Of a stretch of DNA of 64,000 bases, positions 25,714 through 34,325 are shown piece by piece (position 1 is the stretch's first letter; each line of letters opens with the position of its first letter). The stretch is from SPDF01 sp963812085 (lineage in GTDB: Bacteria; Gemmatimonadota; Gemmatimonadetes; Gemmatimonadales; GWC2-71-9). The notes under the pieces were generated by a model. The model did no database searches, was not told where the DNA came from, and saw only the letters and a program-made list of their open reading frames with translations. A program made the translations under genes and the position numbers. The stretch is from positions 248,001-312,000 of the forward strand of contig CAWETL010000006.1 in the NCBI GenBank assembly GCA_963812085.1. Reading direction: 5' to 3'.

Positions 25714-27213
25714 ATGACGATCCGCCAACGCCTGACGTGGTGCCGGAGGCTGGCTTGCCTGTTCGCCGGCATGGGCCTGCTGTTCGGCGCGGCAGGCATC
25801 GTCGAGGCCCAGGAGATCGTGGATACCACCTGCGCGGCGGCGGGGCCCGAGCCTGCCACAATGGAGTCGGACGGGTGCGCGGGCGTGCCCTTCTTCGACT
25901 CGCTGGAGGCGGTGGCGGACTCGCCGGCCGTGTCGTCCCACGCATCGGGGTACCAGCCGAAGCAGCCGAGCCTCGTCCGGGCCTTCGCGGGCCTCGCGGT
26001 CGCCAACCTGGCCGCCGTGGGCATCAATAACCTCGCCCGCGACCTCGAATCGACCAGCCCGACCTCCTGGTGGCGCAACGTGCAGGGTGGCTGGAACTGG
26101 GATAACAACAACATCAGCACCAACAACATCGAGCACCCCTACGGCGGCGCCGTCTACTACAACATCGGCCGGGTGAACGGCTTCTCCTTCTGGGGCTCGG
26201 CGCCGATCACGCTCGCCGGCAGCCTGATGTGGGAGCTCTTCGGCGAGCCGACTGCGCCGGCCAAGAACGACCTCATCACCACCACGCTGGGCGGAATTTC
26301 CCTGGGCGAGACGGTCCTCCGCCTCTCCGACCTGATCCTGGACGACGAAGCGCACGGAGTGAACCGGATCTGGCGCGAGGCGTCGGTGGTGATCCTCAAC
26401 CCCGGGCTGGGGCTCACCCGGATCGCCCGAGGCGAGGCGTGGCGCCAGGGACCAAACCCGCCCGGCCTTCGCCCCGACTCGCTCCGGACCTTCGTCACCA
26501 CGGGCGCACGCCGCCAGACGATGCCGGCCAAGAGCCTGGACCCGCAGAAGGACGAGGCGTTCGGGGCCTTCGGGATGCAATACGGCGATCCCTTCCGCGC
26601 CGGCAAGACGGTACCCTTCTCCAGCTTCGATTTCAGCGCGGCGTTCTCCACCGGCGAGATCACGGTCACCGAAGTCGCCACCCGGGGCATCCTGGCGAGC
26701 TTCGGCCGCCACCAGGGGCGGACCGCCCGGGTCGACGGCGTGTTCATGGACCTCGAGTTCCAGTGGAACGAGGCGTACATGTTCGGCCTGCAGAGCTTCG
26801 GGCTCGGGACGATGTCGCGGACCGGCAACGGCGAGGGCTGGCGCCTCGTCACCGACGTGAGCGTCGAGCTGGCGCCCCTGGTCGCGAGCACGGATCCGTA
26901 CGCGGACTGGGTGGTGGATCGCGAGTACGACTACGGGGCGGGGGTGGGCGGGCGGCTGATGGCGCAGCTCGACTACCGCGGGTATCGGGTGCTCTCGGCG
27001 GGGTATCGCAACTTCTGGACGGCCACCCTGAACGGCGCCTCGGACACCAAGCTGATCCAGTTCGCCACCGTCGAGGCCCGGGTGCCGCTGGCCTTCGGCC
27101 TGTCGGCGGGCGGCTCCTATTCCCTGTACGCCCAGCGCAGCACCTACGACACGCGGAACAGCGGCCACGAGACGCTGCCGAGCTATACACTGTTCGTGTC
27201 GACGGGGCGGTAG
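25714..27213 (+). CDS. DUF3943-type exported protein
   Basis: 499 residues. The signal peptide CLFAGMGLLFGAAGIVEAQE follows a basic start. The mature part fits DUF3943, a family of probable outer-membrane or periplasmic proteins: WWRNVQGGWNWDNNNISTNN, EHPYGGAVYYNIGRVNGFSFW, SLMWELFGEP, GEAWRQGPNP and C-terminal beta strands that end in a phenylalanine-rich LPSYTLFVSTGR, like a barrel. The function is unknown. The ATG at 25714 starts MTIRQRLTW; upstream in-frame codons give no better signal. Confidence 0.8.
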   Translation: MTIRQRLTWCRRLACLFAGMGLLFGAAGIVEAQEIVDTTCAAAGPEPATMESDGCAGVPFFDSLEAVADSPAVSSHASGYQPKQPSLVRAFAGLAVANLAAVGINNLARDLESTSPTSWWRNVQGGWNWDNNNISTNNIEHPYGGAVYYNIGRVNGFSFWGSAPITLAGSLMWELFGEPTAPAKNDLITTTLGGISLGETVLRLSDLILDDEAHGVNRIWREASVVILNPGLGLTRIARGEAWRQGPNPPGLRPDSLRTFVTTGARRQTMPAKSLDPQKDEAFGAFGMQYGDPFRAGKTVPFSSFDFSAAFSTGEITVTEVATRGILASFGRHQGRTARVDGVFMDLEFQWNEAYMFGLQSFGLGTMSRTGNGEGWRLVTDVSVELAPLVASTDPYADWVVDREYDYGAGVGGRLMAQLDYRGYRVLSAGYRNFWTATLNGASDTKLIQFATVEARVPLAFGLSAGGSYSLYAQRSTYDTRNSGHETLPSYTLFVSTGR

Positions 27214-27585
27214 GGCCGAGGGAAGGGCGGAACGGAGGGAGGGTCGGAATCGCCAGAAATTCAAGAAATATGGCAATGTATGGCCATTTTTGCCGTTTTT
27301 TGAGCATTTTGTGCCGTTTTCGTGGCATTTTCTCCCAAGATTCGCCTGCCAGCCTGGCCTCCATCCCACAAACGGGGTGCCACACCACGCCCCGCTGAGA
27401 GCCCGCCACTCCGTTCAACTGCCCGATACCTCACCGTTCCCAGGAAGCGCCGCCTAGATCCCCCCAGCTCAGCAACCCCACGTCGACGACCGCGGGTCAG
27501 TGTCGGAACCGAGTTTCGGCGCTGGCGGACCGAATGTCACACGCCCCCCGTACCGTCCGACACTATCACCTACTGTGGAGGTACC
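27214..27585. other. Intergenic region after the DUF3943 gene; candidate terminator at 27272-27302
   Basis: GGCAA (27272) pairs with TTGCC (27290) around an ATGGCCAT palindrome and is followed by GTTTTTTG, so a weak intrinsic terminator is possible. The next 60 bp are T-rich (GCATTTTGTGCCGTTTTCGT). No gene is seen up to 27585. Confidence 0.4.
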
Positions 27586-28074
27586 ATGCGGTTGCACTCA
27601 TTCGTCCTGGCCTCGGTTCTTGTGCTGGGTATCGCGGCTTGCGGGAGCAATGACGGTTCGGGGGGCGGGGGGACGGGACCGAGCCCCACGTACGAAAGCG
27701 TCGCGGGAAATTACGCCGGGGTCATGTCGGGTTTGAGCCAGGGAATCGCTCTCAATGCCAATTTCGCCTTGACCTTGACCCAGAATGCCGCGACGCTTGG
27801 AGGCAGTTATGGAATTTCCGGAACCCTGAATGACGGGGTGTCCTCCGTGTCCATCTCCGGCACCGGGACGGTCTCAGGCAGCATCGCCTCGGGCGCCAAC
27901 CCGTCCGTGAACATTACGGTCCATCCGGTGGGGTGTCCCAATCTTCCGGCCCAGTTCTCCGGGGCGTATGACAGTGCAAACCATCGCCTCACCATGACGG
28001 GGCCGGTGCAGATGTTCGATGCGGGCTGCTCCGTGTTCCTGACCTATCAAATCACCTTCATTCTCAATCTCTAG
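27586..28074 (+). CDS. Small Gly/Ser-rich lipoprotein
   Basis: 162 residues; signal peptide and lipobox (LVLGIAAC) followed by a GSNDGSGGGGTGPS linker. The remainder is a single beta-rich domain (GNYAGVMSGLSQG, FALTLTQNAATLGGSYGISG, ISGTGTVSGSIASG) with two cysteines that could pair. GGAGG lies 4 nt before the ATG. This is a common fold of unnamed lipoproteins in environmental genomes; function unknown. Confidence 0.75.
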   Translation: MRLHSFVLASVLVLGIAACGSNDGSGGGGTGPSPTYESVAGNYAGVMSGLSQGIALNANFALTLTQNAATLGGSYGISGTLNDGVSSVSISGTGTVSGSIASGANPSVNITVHPVGCPNLPAQFSGAYDSANHRLTMTGPVQMFDAGCSVFLTYQITFILNL

Positions 28075-28178
28075 AGCGTCTGTGCGCAGATTCCCTGGCG
28101 CCTGGATGGCCCCGCGGGCCGAGCATCGGATTCCGCGGGGCTGCCGCTCGGTGAACAGGCACAACCATTGGAGACTCA

Positions 28179-28529
28179 ATGTGGCTCATCACCACGACCG
28201 GTTTCTATAGCATCGTCCAGAAGCCCTGGGACAAGGAGGACGGCACCCTCACGGTGCGCGCTCGCGCCAGAGAGGATCTCGAGGCGCTTCGCGCCAGGGG
28301 ATTGCCGGAGTTGGGAGAAGTGAAGGAGGATGCTGACGCCGACTATCGGTTCCGCGCCCAGGCGACGAAGGCGGCGGTGGCCCGGGCGTTCTACGACCAG
28401 ATCAGTGCCATCGATTATGACAACTTCAAGAGTGCGGTGGGCAAGCGGCAGGGCTCGCGACGCGCTGGTATCTATCACGACGCGTGGGACGCATTGCACC
28501 AGATCCAGGCAGGGAAGGAGCCTGCATAG
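28179..28529 (+). CDS. Conserved hypothetical protein
   Basis: 116 residues that begin MWLITTTGFYSIVQKPWDKE and continue with LTVRARAREDLEALR, a small ferredoxin-like or RRM-like alpha/beta domain by appearance, ending with KSAVGKRQGSRRAGIYHDAWDAL. I recall similar unnamed proteins in many bacteria. No function is assigned. It converges with the gene on the other strand 12 bp away. Confidence 0.6.
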   Translation: MWLITTTGFYSIVQKPWDKEDGTLTVRARAREDLEALRARGLPELGEVKEDADADYRFRAQATKAAVARAFYDQISAIDYDNFKSAVGKRQGSRRAGIYHDAWDALHQIQAGKEPA

Positions 28530-28541
28530 GCGACCCGAAGG

Positions 28542-29702
28542 TCACGCGCCCTTCAGGCGGCACCTGCCCAGTTCGACCAGCACCCCCTGACACCCCACGC
28601 CGACCAGCCGATCCCGCCATCGCTGGGCCACCTCACGGGTCACCCTCGATGCGTGGGACCCCGGATTCCGGGCCGTCGCCAGGTCTTCGAGAATCGAAGG
28701 CAGCTGTCCGCTGAACCACGGCCCGTTCTCGAGTCGCACGGCCAGGTGCTGCGCCAGCTCACGCCCCCCGCCGATGACGCGGGCAAGCTGGCCGAGCGAG
28801 AATCTTCCGTGGAGGGCGGCGTCCACGCTGGTCCCGTCGACGTTGACGTGCCGGATTGCCGGCGGCGCGGAGCGGACTCCCGCCCTCAGGATCCCGTTGA
28901 CCTGCACCTCCACCGCCTTCACCAGCGGCCCGAGCACCGCCTGGAAGTCGAACGCGTCGTCTCCTCGGTGGTCGCGGAAGACCTTCTCGGCGGTGGCCAC
29001 GAACGTCCGGGCGACGGGATCGAGGGCCTGCCATGCGGCGTCCCCAAAGAGATTCTCCCGCAGTTCCCGCTGCATCAGCCCCGTCCCACCGGCCTCGGCG
29101 TCGAATTCCGCCCAGTACTGGCCCTCCGGAAGTGGCCCATACGCGGCCACATCGAAGAAGCGCCGACCATCGGGCCGGCTGATCACGAGGGGGAGGTCCA
29201 CCATCCCACCGTAGATCGACACCGGGCGGTCGTGATAATGCACGTTCCGGAGCAGGCGGAGTTCCTGCACCACGGCAATGGTGTCGTCGAGCACCAGCCG
29301 TCGGATGTCCCGCAGCTTGAACCAGCAATCGCAGTGGATGTCGGGCTCGCGGTAGTAGGCCGGCACGTGCCCAACGTCTGACCCCGCGACCTCCCCGCTG
29401 GTGATCTCGGCCACGTCCGCCACGTAGAGCGAGCGATAGTCGGTGAGGTAGAGCTGGAGCTCGCGGTCCTCGGCGGCGTCGAGCTCCTTGCCCAGCTCGG
29501 CGAGTTCCCCGGCGCGGGCCATTCCCTGCTGCCGGTTTTCGGACCGGATCTTTCCCCACCACACGTATACGTCATCGTCATCGGCCGCCTTGTCGCGCCA
29601 CTCCTGGATGCGGCCCAGGAGCACGCCCAGGTGCACCTCCATCGCGTTGGCGGCGTAGGATGGGTTCCAGACGGAGAGGAGGTGCCGGGTGGGTGAGCTC
29701 AT
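28542..29702 (-). CDS. Uncharacterised protein with PUA/EVE-like N-terminus and possible C-terminal HEPN motif
   Basis: 386 residues, no signal peptide. The N-terminus (LLSVWNPSYAANAMEVHLG, DVYVWWGKIRSENRQQ, LYLTDYRSLYVADVAEI) reads like a PUA/EVE-type beta domain. The middle part has HYHDRPVSIYGGMVDLPLVI and LRENLFGDAAWQALDPVART. Near the C-terminus, ATARNPGSHASR has the R-x4-H spacing of HEPN RNases, in a helical context. HEPN proteins are common in defence and toxin systems, so a defence or RNA-targeting role is possible but is inference. I have no family name. A macro-domain gene lies next to it on the other strand. Confidence 0.6.
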   Translation of the reverse strand: MSSPTRHLLSVWNPSYAANAMEVHLGVLLGRIQEWRDKAADDDDVYVWWGKIRSENRQQGMARAGELAELGKELDAAEDRELQLYLTDYRSLYVADVAEITSGEVAGSDVGHVPAYYREPDIHCDCWFKLRDIRRLVLDDTIAVVQELRLLRNVHYHDRPVSIYGGMVDLPLVISRPDGRRFFDVAAYGPLPEGQYWAEFDAEAGGTGLMQRELRENLFGDAAWQALDPVARTFVATAEKVFRDHRGDDAFDFQAVLGPLVKAVEVQVNGILRAGVRSAPPAIRHVNVDGTSVDAALHGRFSLGQLARVIGGGRELAQHLAVRLENGPWFSGQLPSILEDLATARNPGSHASRVTREVAQRWRDRLVGVGCQGVLVELGRCRLKGA

Positions 29703-29884
29703 CGCTGCCGCCGAGGAGGTGAAAGGCCGAACCCGATCTCAAGATGCGGGGCAGCAGGGAAAGGTACAACTCCGACGGAGCGGATCTCCGCGAGGACAGT
29801 ACATTACCAAGACGCCCGTGCTGGCGTGACCCGCTTCACTGCAAACGGAGTGAAGAACTCGACCATGTCCCGAGTCGTGCGCAG

Positions 29885-30391
29885 ATGACCCTCACCCTCC
29901 GCGCCATCCTGTCCGACATCACCACGCTCGACGTGGACGCCATCGTCAACGCCGCCAACGAGCAGCTGCTTCCGGGAGGCGGCGTGTGCGGTGCCATCCA
30001 CCGCGCGGCGGGCCCCGAACTCGCCGAGGCGTGCGCCCTCGTGGCCCCCTGCCCCACCGGCGAGGCCCGCATCACGCCCGGATTCAATCTCCCGGCGCGG
30101 CTGGTCATCCACGCCGTGGGCCCCCGCTGGTTCGGCGGGAACGAGGGCGAGCCGGAATTGCTGGCCGGCGCGTATCGATCCGCCTTCCACCTGGCGAAGG
30201 AAAGCCGCGTCCGAAGCATCGCCTTTCCCGCCATCAGCACCGGGATCTTCGGCTATCCCCTGCATCCCGCGACGGCCATTGCCGTGCGGGTGACGCGGGA
30301 AGTCGCGCCGGCATCGGGGGTGGAGGAGGTGACGTTCGTCTGCTTCAGTGAGGAGGTGCTGGCGGCGTACCGGAAGGAAGGAGTGGAATGA
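29885..30391 (+). CDS. Macro-domain protein (O-acetyl-ADP-ribose deacetylase-like)
   Basis: 168 residues that make one macro domain: DVDAIVNAANEQLLPGGGV with the conserved IVNAAN and GGGV loop, AIHRAAGPELAEAC, ARLVIHAVGPRW and IAFPAISTGIFGYP. This matches the YmdB/MacroD type that removes ADP-ribose from proteins or hydrolyses O-acetyl-ADP-ribose. The key Asn and Gly residues are in place, so it should be active. The neighbour at 28542 has no ART motif, so a DarTG-type toxin pair is not supported. Confidence 0.92.
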   Translation: MTLTLRAILSDITTLDVDAIVNAANEQLLPGGGVCGAIHRAAGPELAEACALVAPCPTGEARITPGFNLPARLVIHAVGPRWFGGNEGEPELLAGAYRSAFHLAKESRVRSIAFPAISTGIFGYPLHPATAIAVRVTREVAPASGVEEVTFVCFSEEVLAAYRKEGVE

Positions 30392-30403
30392 CCCACACTC
30401 TCA

Positions 30404-30497
30404 ACTTCTGTCATTGCGAGGCCACGTAGTGGCCGAAGCAATCTCGGGCCAGATTGCTTCGTCGGCCCCTGCGGGGCCTCCTCGCAATGACAGAAGT
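30404..30497. repeat. 94-bp inverted repeat with 18-bp perfect ends (ACTTCTGTCATTGCGAGG)
   Basis: The 18-bp ends pair perfectly (30404-30421 with 30480-30497). Inside, GAAGCAATCT pairs with AGATTGCTTC. This CATTGCGAG..CTCGCAATG palindrome with nested GAAGCAATC is a widespread dispersed repeat of environmental and proteobacterial genomes. It lies between convergent genes, where it could also act as a bidirectional terminator. Confidence 0.8.
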
Positions 30498-30508
30498 GGA
30501 AGCGAGTC

Positions 30509-31765
30509 TCAGGTGGACCGGAGCTTCCTGCCCAGGAGGTCCTTCGCCTCGCGGATGTTGTAGGCCTCAAAGCGCTCGTCCTTGAGCGCGCTCCGCTCGA
30601 GCCGCTCGCGGTGCCGCACGGCGGTCCGCTCGAGCTCCCGCACCAGCTCCAGCATCTGCGGGTTGTGGCCGGCGTACTCCTTGATCCGCCGCGCCGTGGC
30701 GAGGAGCACCCCGCGTGCCCGCTCGAGGTCGCCGGCGCGGTTGAGTTCGGCGGCCTCCTCGCGGGCCCGGGCGGCGTAGCGCTGCGCCACCGCGAGATCC
30801 ACCTCTTCGTCCCGCCGCTGGGCGTCATTGGCGTCGTGGTCGGCGTATTCCCAGTCGATCCAGATCGGTCGCACATGGAGCGCGCCGTCCCGGTCTGTCA
30901 AGCGAACGCTCAGGCCCCTGGTGACGCCCATCGCCCCGCGGGGGAACGTCACCCTGAGCACCAGTTCCATCTGCTGGCGGCTCACCAGGTCGTCCAGGGC
31001 GAGTTCCACCGTGCTGCCATTTCGGGTGGTACGGCGATCGTCGAGCGAGGCGATCGTGATGCCGGGCTCCACCTCGACGGTGAGGGTGGCGCCCCGCGCC
31101 ACGACCTCGAGGGCCTCGCCGAGCTCGCTCATCAGGAAGTCGGGAATCTGCTCCGGGCGCTGGAGGTAATAGAAGTTCCCGCCGCCGGAGCGTGCCATCC
31201 CCTCCATGAGCCGTTCGTCGAAGTCGTTGCCGATGCCGAAGGTGCTGGTGGCCACGCCGCGGGCGCGGAGTTCGCCGGCGTGGGTCTTGAGCGCGTTCAC
31301 GTCGGTGATCCCGGCGTTGGCCAGGCCGTCGCTCAGGAGCAGGGTGCGGGCGATGGTGCCCTCGCGGTTTGCCCGGCCCACCTCTTCGCAGCCGAGGAGC
31401 CAGCCGCCGGAGAGGTTGGTGGAGGAGCCGGTGTGGAGGTGGTCGATGGCCGAGAGGAGGCGCCGTTCGTGGCTGGGGTCGAGGAGCGCGCCGCTGGCCA
31501 GGAGCTCCACTTCGGTGTCGTAGGCCACGAGGGCCACGTGGTCGCGGGGGCCGAGGAGTTCGACGGCCCGGCGGGCGGCCATCCTGGCCAACTCCAGCTT
31601 GCCGCCGCCCATGGAGCCCGACTTGTCGATGACCAGGGCCACGTCGAGCGGAAGCCGCTCGCGGTGGCGCGGCGTCTCGGGTGCAGTGAAGCGGACGCGC
31701 AGGTACCGGGTGCTCTGGGCCCCGGCGCGGACCAGCCGCCGGTCGGTGGTGATCTGGAGTGTCAT
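30509..31765 (-). CDS. von Willebrand factor A (VWA) domain protein
   Basis: 418 residues. The VWA domain at about 40-215 has a full MIDAS: DVALVIDKSGSMGGGK (D-x-S-x-S), TNLSGG threonine, and LLLSDGLAN aspartate, so it should bind a divalent metal and a partner protein. A beta region and a helical tail (RYAARAREEAAELNRAGDLE, coiled-coil-like) follow. There is no signal peptide, so it is probably cytosolic. ATG at 31765 with AGGAGG upstream, overlapping the stop of the merR gene by ATGA. In other bacteria such VWA proteins work with AAA+ ATPases; one lies about 1.2 kb away on the other strand. Confidence 0.85.
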   Translation of the reverse strand: MTLQITTDRRLVRAGAQSTRYLRVRFTAPETPRHRERLPLDVALVIDKSGSMGGGKLELARMAARRAVELLGPRDHVALVAYDTEVELLASGALLDPSHERRLLSAIDHLHTGSSTNLSGGWLLGCEEVGRANREGTIARTLLLSDGLANAGITDVNALKTHAGELRARGVATSTFGIGNDFDERLMEGMARSGGGNFYYLQRPEQIPDFLMSELGEALEVVARGATLTVEVEPGITIASLDDRRTTRNGSTVELALDDLVSRQQMELVLRVTFPRGAMGVTRGLSVRLTDRDGALHVRPIWIDWEYADHDANDAQRRDEEVDLAVAQRYAARAREEAAELNRAGDLERARGVLLATARRIKEYAGHNPQMLELVRELERTAVRHRERLERSALKDERFEAYNIREAKDLLGRKLRST

Positions 31766-32284
31766 ACGCCCTCCTGAGTATTGACGAGCCGATCGGCGAG
31801 TTCGACGAGCCGGCTCACAAGCTTCGTCTGTCGGTGTGACAACGGACTTCGGATATGGAGCTCGACCCCTGGACTCAGGGCTATCCGCTCCCAAGCCCCG
31901 CGAGATCGTGGGGTGGTACCCGAGACAGCCCGTTGAGCGGCCTCCTCGAGCCGAGCCGGCCGATCGCCGGCAAGCCGGATGGAGCGGGCGTAGTCGGCGG
32001 CGGATTCGCGGTTCCGGGTCAGGTGGTCGAGTTCCCGGACCACGCCCTCCTCGTCGAGGGACTGGAGCCGGGCCCCGATTTCCTCGAGGGTCAGGCGCTC
32101 CTTCTGGAGTGCCTTGATCAGTTCGAGGCGCTTGAGGTGCGGATTCTCCGTATTTGGCGCTCGAGCCTCTGGTGCCAGGGGAATCAAGGAGGTCCTGTGA
32201 CTGGTAAAACCTTATGGTGCGGACACTTACATTCGTGGCGGCGGCGAGATCCTTGATGGAGAGGTCGTCAGGGTGAGTGAGCAT
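31762..32284 (-). CDS. MerR-family regulator, one frameshift
   Basis: The helix-turn-helix LSIKDLAAATNVSVRTIRFY is at the N-terminus from the ATG at 32284. The MerR pattern continues in another frame after about 32150: HLKRLELIKALQKERLTLEE and GARLQ. The tail (YARSIRLAGDRPARLEEAAQ, SRLVELADRLV) holds no metal-binding cysteines, so the effector is unknown and could be carried by the VWA partner. Because the downstream frame leads exactly into the ATGA overlap with the VWA gene, the single break is probably a sequence indel. The promoter at 32291-32319 places the transcript start at or next to the ATG. Confidence 0.7.
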
Positions 32285-32290
32285 GGAGAA

Positions 32291-32319
32291 ATATTACAGT
32301 AGTGCTGATAAACTGTCAA
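32291..32319 (-). promoter_or_regulatory. Strong promoter for merR-VWA, apparently leaderless
   Basis: TTGACA (32314-32319, minus) and TAATAT (32291-32296) are 17 nt apart, near consensus. The -10 box ends 7 nt before the ATG at 32284, so the mRNA should start at the start codon or a base before it, without a ribosome site. Confidence 0.75.
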
Positions 32320-32411
32320 TATGTTCGTCCTTCCACCCGCAGTCCCGCCTCGCCTTGTCACACCCGATCCGCACCTTTCGAACACTCCAGCCCCCGAATC
32401 GGCATTCCCTC

Positions 32412-32798
32412 ATGCGCCTCTCGCTCTCCACCGGCCGCCAGCTCACCATCACCGAGCTCCACTGCGGCTGGACCTACGAGGGCCTGCTCGTGGGGTCCCC
32501 GAATGCCAGAATGAACCGCGACATCATTGCGCGGACCATTCGGCGCGCAACGGAGTCCTGTTCCTGGGCGCCGGTCCACCTCCTCCCCCCGGAGTTGGGG
32601 GGTCCAGACTGCCTCCCATCCACTTGCTGGACCATCCGGTTCCTCAGCGACGCCGTGCCCGGCAGCGGTGACATCTGGTCCACCCTCACGTTGGTCTGGT
32701 TCGCGAACTACGACCCCGCCCGAACGCTGGTCGATCAGGTGCAGGCCGCGGTTCGGGATCTCGACTGGGAATCGCTGGCCGTCGGGTGGATGCCCTAG
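32412..32798 (+). CDS. Hypothetical protein
   Basis: 128 residues. The ATG at 32412 was chosen because the part before it looks non-coding. MRLSLSTGRQLTITELHCG and TYEGLLVGSPNARMNRDIIA start it; WTIRFLSDAVPGSGD and LVDQVQAAVRDLDWESLA follow. No domain is recognised. It begins a small + strand cluster of this gene, a 57-residue protein and the RuvB-like ATPase, with little space between them. Confidence 0.5.
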   Translation: MRLSLSTGRQLTITELHCGWTYEGLLVGSPNARMNRDIIARTIRRATESCSWAPVHLLPPELGGPDCLPSTCWTIRFLSDAVPGSGDIWSTLTLVWFANYDPARTLVDQVQAAVRDLDWESLAVGWMP

Positions 32799-32815
32799 TC
32801 CTGAAGGGACACGCC

Positions 32816-32989
32816 ATGAAGAAGTCCTCGGCCGACCTGGACACGCCCCTGCCCCCTGACGGGCAACGGGAGCTTGACGCCGCCATCCACCAGCGTGAAG
32901 AATTCCTGGCGTGGTTGAGCACGCACCCGCACGAGATGACGTTTGTCGCGCTGTATCCCACGAAGGTCACGGAGTTGCAGGAGGACTAA
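32816..32989 (+). CDS. Small hypothetical protein before the RuvB-like ATPase
   Basis: 57 residues (MKKSSADLDTPLPPDGQREL, EEFLAWLSTHPHEM, then TFVALYPTKVTELQED). Helical middle, no membrane segment. The stop TAA is one base from the ATG of the ATPase gene, with GAGG in the overlap zone, so translation is probably coupled. The function is unknown; a regulator or partner of the ATPase is a guess from position. Confidence 0.5.
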   Translation: MKKSSADLDTPLPPDGQRELDAAIHQREEFLAWLSTHPHEMTFVALYPTKVTELQED

Positions 32990-32990
32990 G

Positions 32991-34325
32991 ATGCTCGCCG
33001 CTCTGGGCTTGGTAGCCATGTTGGTCGTGGCCCTGGTCATACTCTGGCTGGTGATCCTCTGCTTCCAGGCCGTCTTCGGCCTGATCGACATGGGGGCCCA
33101 GGCGCTGACGGTCCTGGACACGAACGCCGATCCGCTGTCCCTGGGACAAAAGCTGGGCCCCAATGAACGACCCGTCCTGCCGATCCTGCAAGCGCGCTAC
33201 GATCGGGCCTTTGCGGAACAGAATCGCCAGATTCAGGACCGGGAGCACGCCCGCCGGGCCCAGCACGCCGCGGACATGGCCGCCATGGCGGCGGAGGTGG
33301 CGCGCCAGCAACAGGATCAGGCGCCCCCGCCGGCACCGCCCATCTATTTCAAGCCGGGTGAACCCCGGACGTTCCAGGACTACCTGTTGCAGTCCCGGAT
33401 CACTGATATGCTGGCGGTCCAGATCCAGGCCATGCCGGATGACCTGTGCCGGCTCCGGCCGCAGATCTTTCTTGGCCCTGCCGGCCTGGGCAAGACCTTG
33501 CTGGCCAAGGTGTGCGCCGAGGAATTGCGCCTCCGAAATCTGCGCCTCGGCCTGCCGGAACCCGTCTTCATCGAGGTCTTTCCGGCCGATATGTCCTCAG
33601 TGGCGGACCTGGATGCCGTAGTGGCGCGTGCCGCTGACGCCCCGGCCGCCGTCCTGTTCATCGACGAAGTGCATGGCCTGGATGGGACCCATGCCCACAA
33701 GCTGTATGAGCTCCTGGAAAACGGACGGTACCCGTTCCATGGGGAGCCGACGCCGGAAGCACTGCCCAACGTGACCCTGCTGGCGGCCACGACAGACTTC
33801 GGCAAGATGCACGCGGCCCTGCGGCGGCGCTGGGTCAAGCACTACCTGGAGCCGGCGTCCGAGGAACAGCTGGCGGAACTGCTCTATCAGCGCGGTCCCA
33901 TCGACCAGCCGGCGATCGACCTCATTGTGTCCCGCACCAAGTTCAGCGGCGCCCCGTGGGAAGCCGTGGAGCTCTTCGAACTGGCCAAGACTGTGGCGCT
34001 GTCCGTGAGTAAGCGTTTGTTCTATATTGTCTTGGACGACGTGAACTGGGTCCTGCAGAACCAGCAAATCGATGAGTTGGGCCTACGTGCCCTGGATCGG
34101 CGGGTGATCCAGGTCCTGCGGGATCGCCGGCGCACCGTGGGCGGCGAGACCGTGTACGGCGCCTCCGAAGGGGACCTGTGCGTGCTGGCGGGCATCGACA
34201 AAGCCGAGTATCGAGAAACTGTACGGCCGCGCCTGATGGCGCGTGGCTTGCTGGAAATCCGTCCGGGAGTCGGCCAGGCCCTGACGGCGCGCGCACTCGA
34301 GTTGTACCCCGTCCCATCGGCTTGA
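32991..34325 (+). CDS. Membrane-anchored RuvB-like AAA+ ATPase
   Basis: 444 residues. N-terminal helix LGLVAMLVVALVILWLVILC is a membrane anchor, then a charged coiled stretch (EQNRQIQDREHARRAQHAAD). The AAA+ core has Walker A GPAGLGKT, Walker B VLFIDEVHGL, sensor 1 LLAATTD and an ALRRRW arginine region as in RuvB. The C-terminus (AGIDKAEYRETVRPRLMARG, LLEIRPGVGQAL) looks like the RuvB winged helix. Ordinary RuvB moves Holliday junctions in the cytosol; a membrane anchor, low similarity and the gene neighbours (VWA, HEPN-like, macro) suggest another role, perhaps mobile or defence-related. Confidence 0.75.
   Translation: MLAALGLVAMLVVALVILWLVILCFQAVFGLIDMGAQALTVLDTNADPLSLGQKLGPNERPVLPILQARYDRAFAEQNRQIQDREHARRAQHAADMAAMAAEVARQQQDQAPPPAPPIYFKPGEPRTFQDYLLQSRITDMLAVQIQAMPDDLCRLRPQIFLGPAGLGKTLLAKVCAEELRLRNLRLGLPEPVFIEVFPADMSSVADLDAVVARAADAPAAVLFIDEVHGLDGTHAHKLYELLENGRYPFHGEPTPEALPNVTLLAATTDFGKMHAALRRRWVKHYLEPASEEQLAELLYQRGPIDQPAIDLIVSRTKFSGAPWEAVELFELAKTVALSVSKRLFYIVLDDVNWVLQNQQIDELGLRALDRRVIQVLRDRRRTVGGETVYGASEGDLCVLAGIDKAEYRETVRPRLMARGLLEIRPGVGQALTARALELYPVPSA

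Noticed and set aside
29885..30391. DarTG-type toxin-antitoxin with the gene at 28542
   Set aside because: The neighbour shows no ADP-ribosyltransferase motif, and the genes are divergent.
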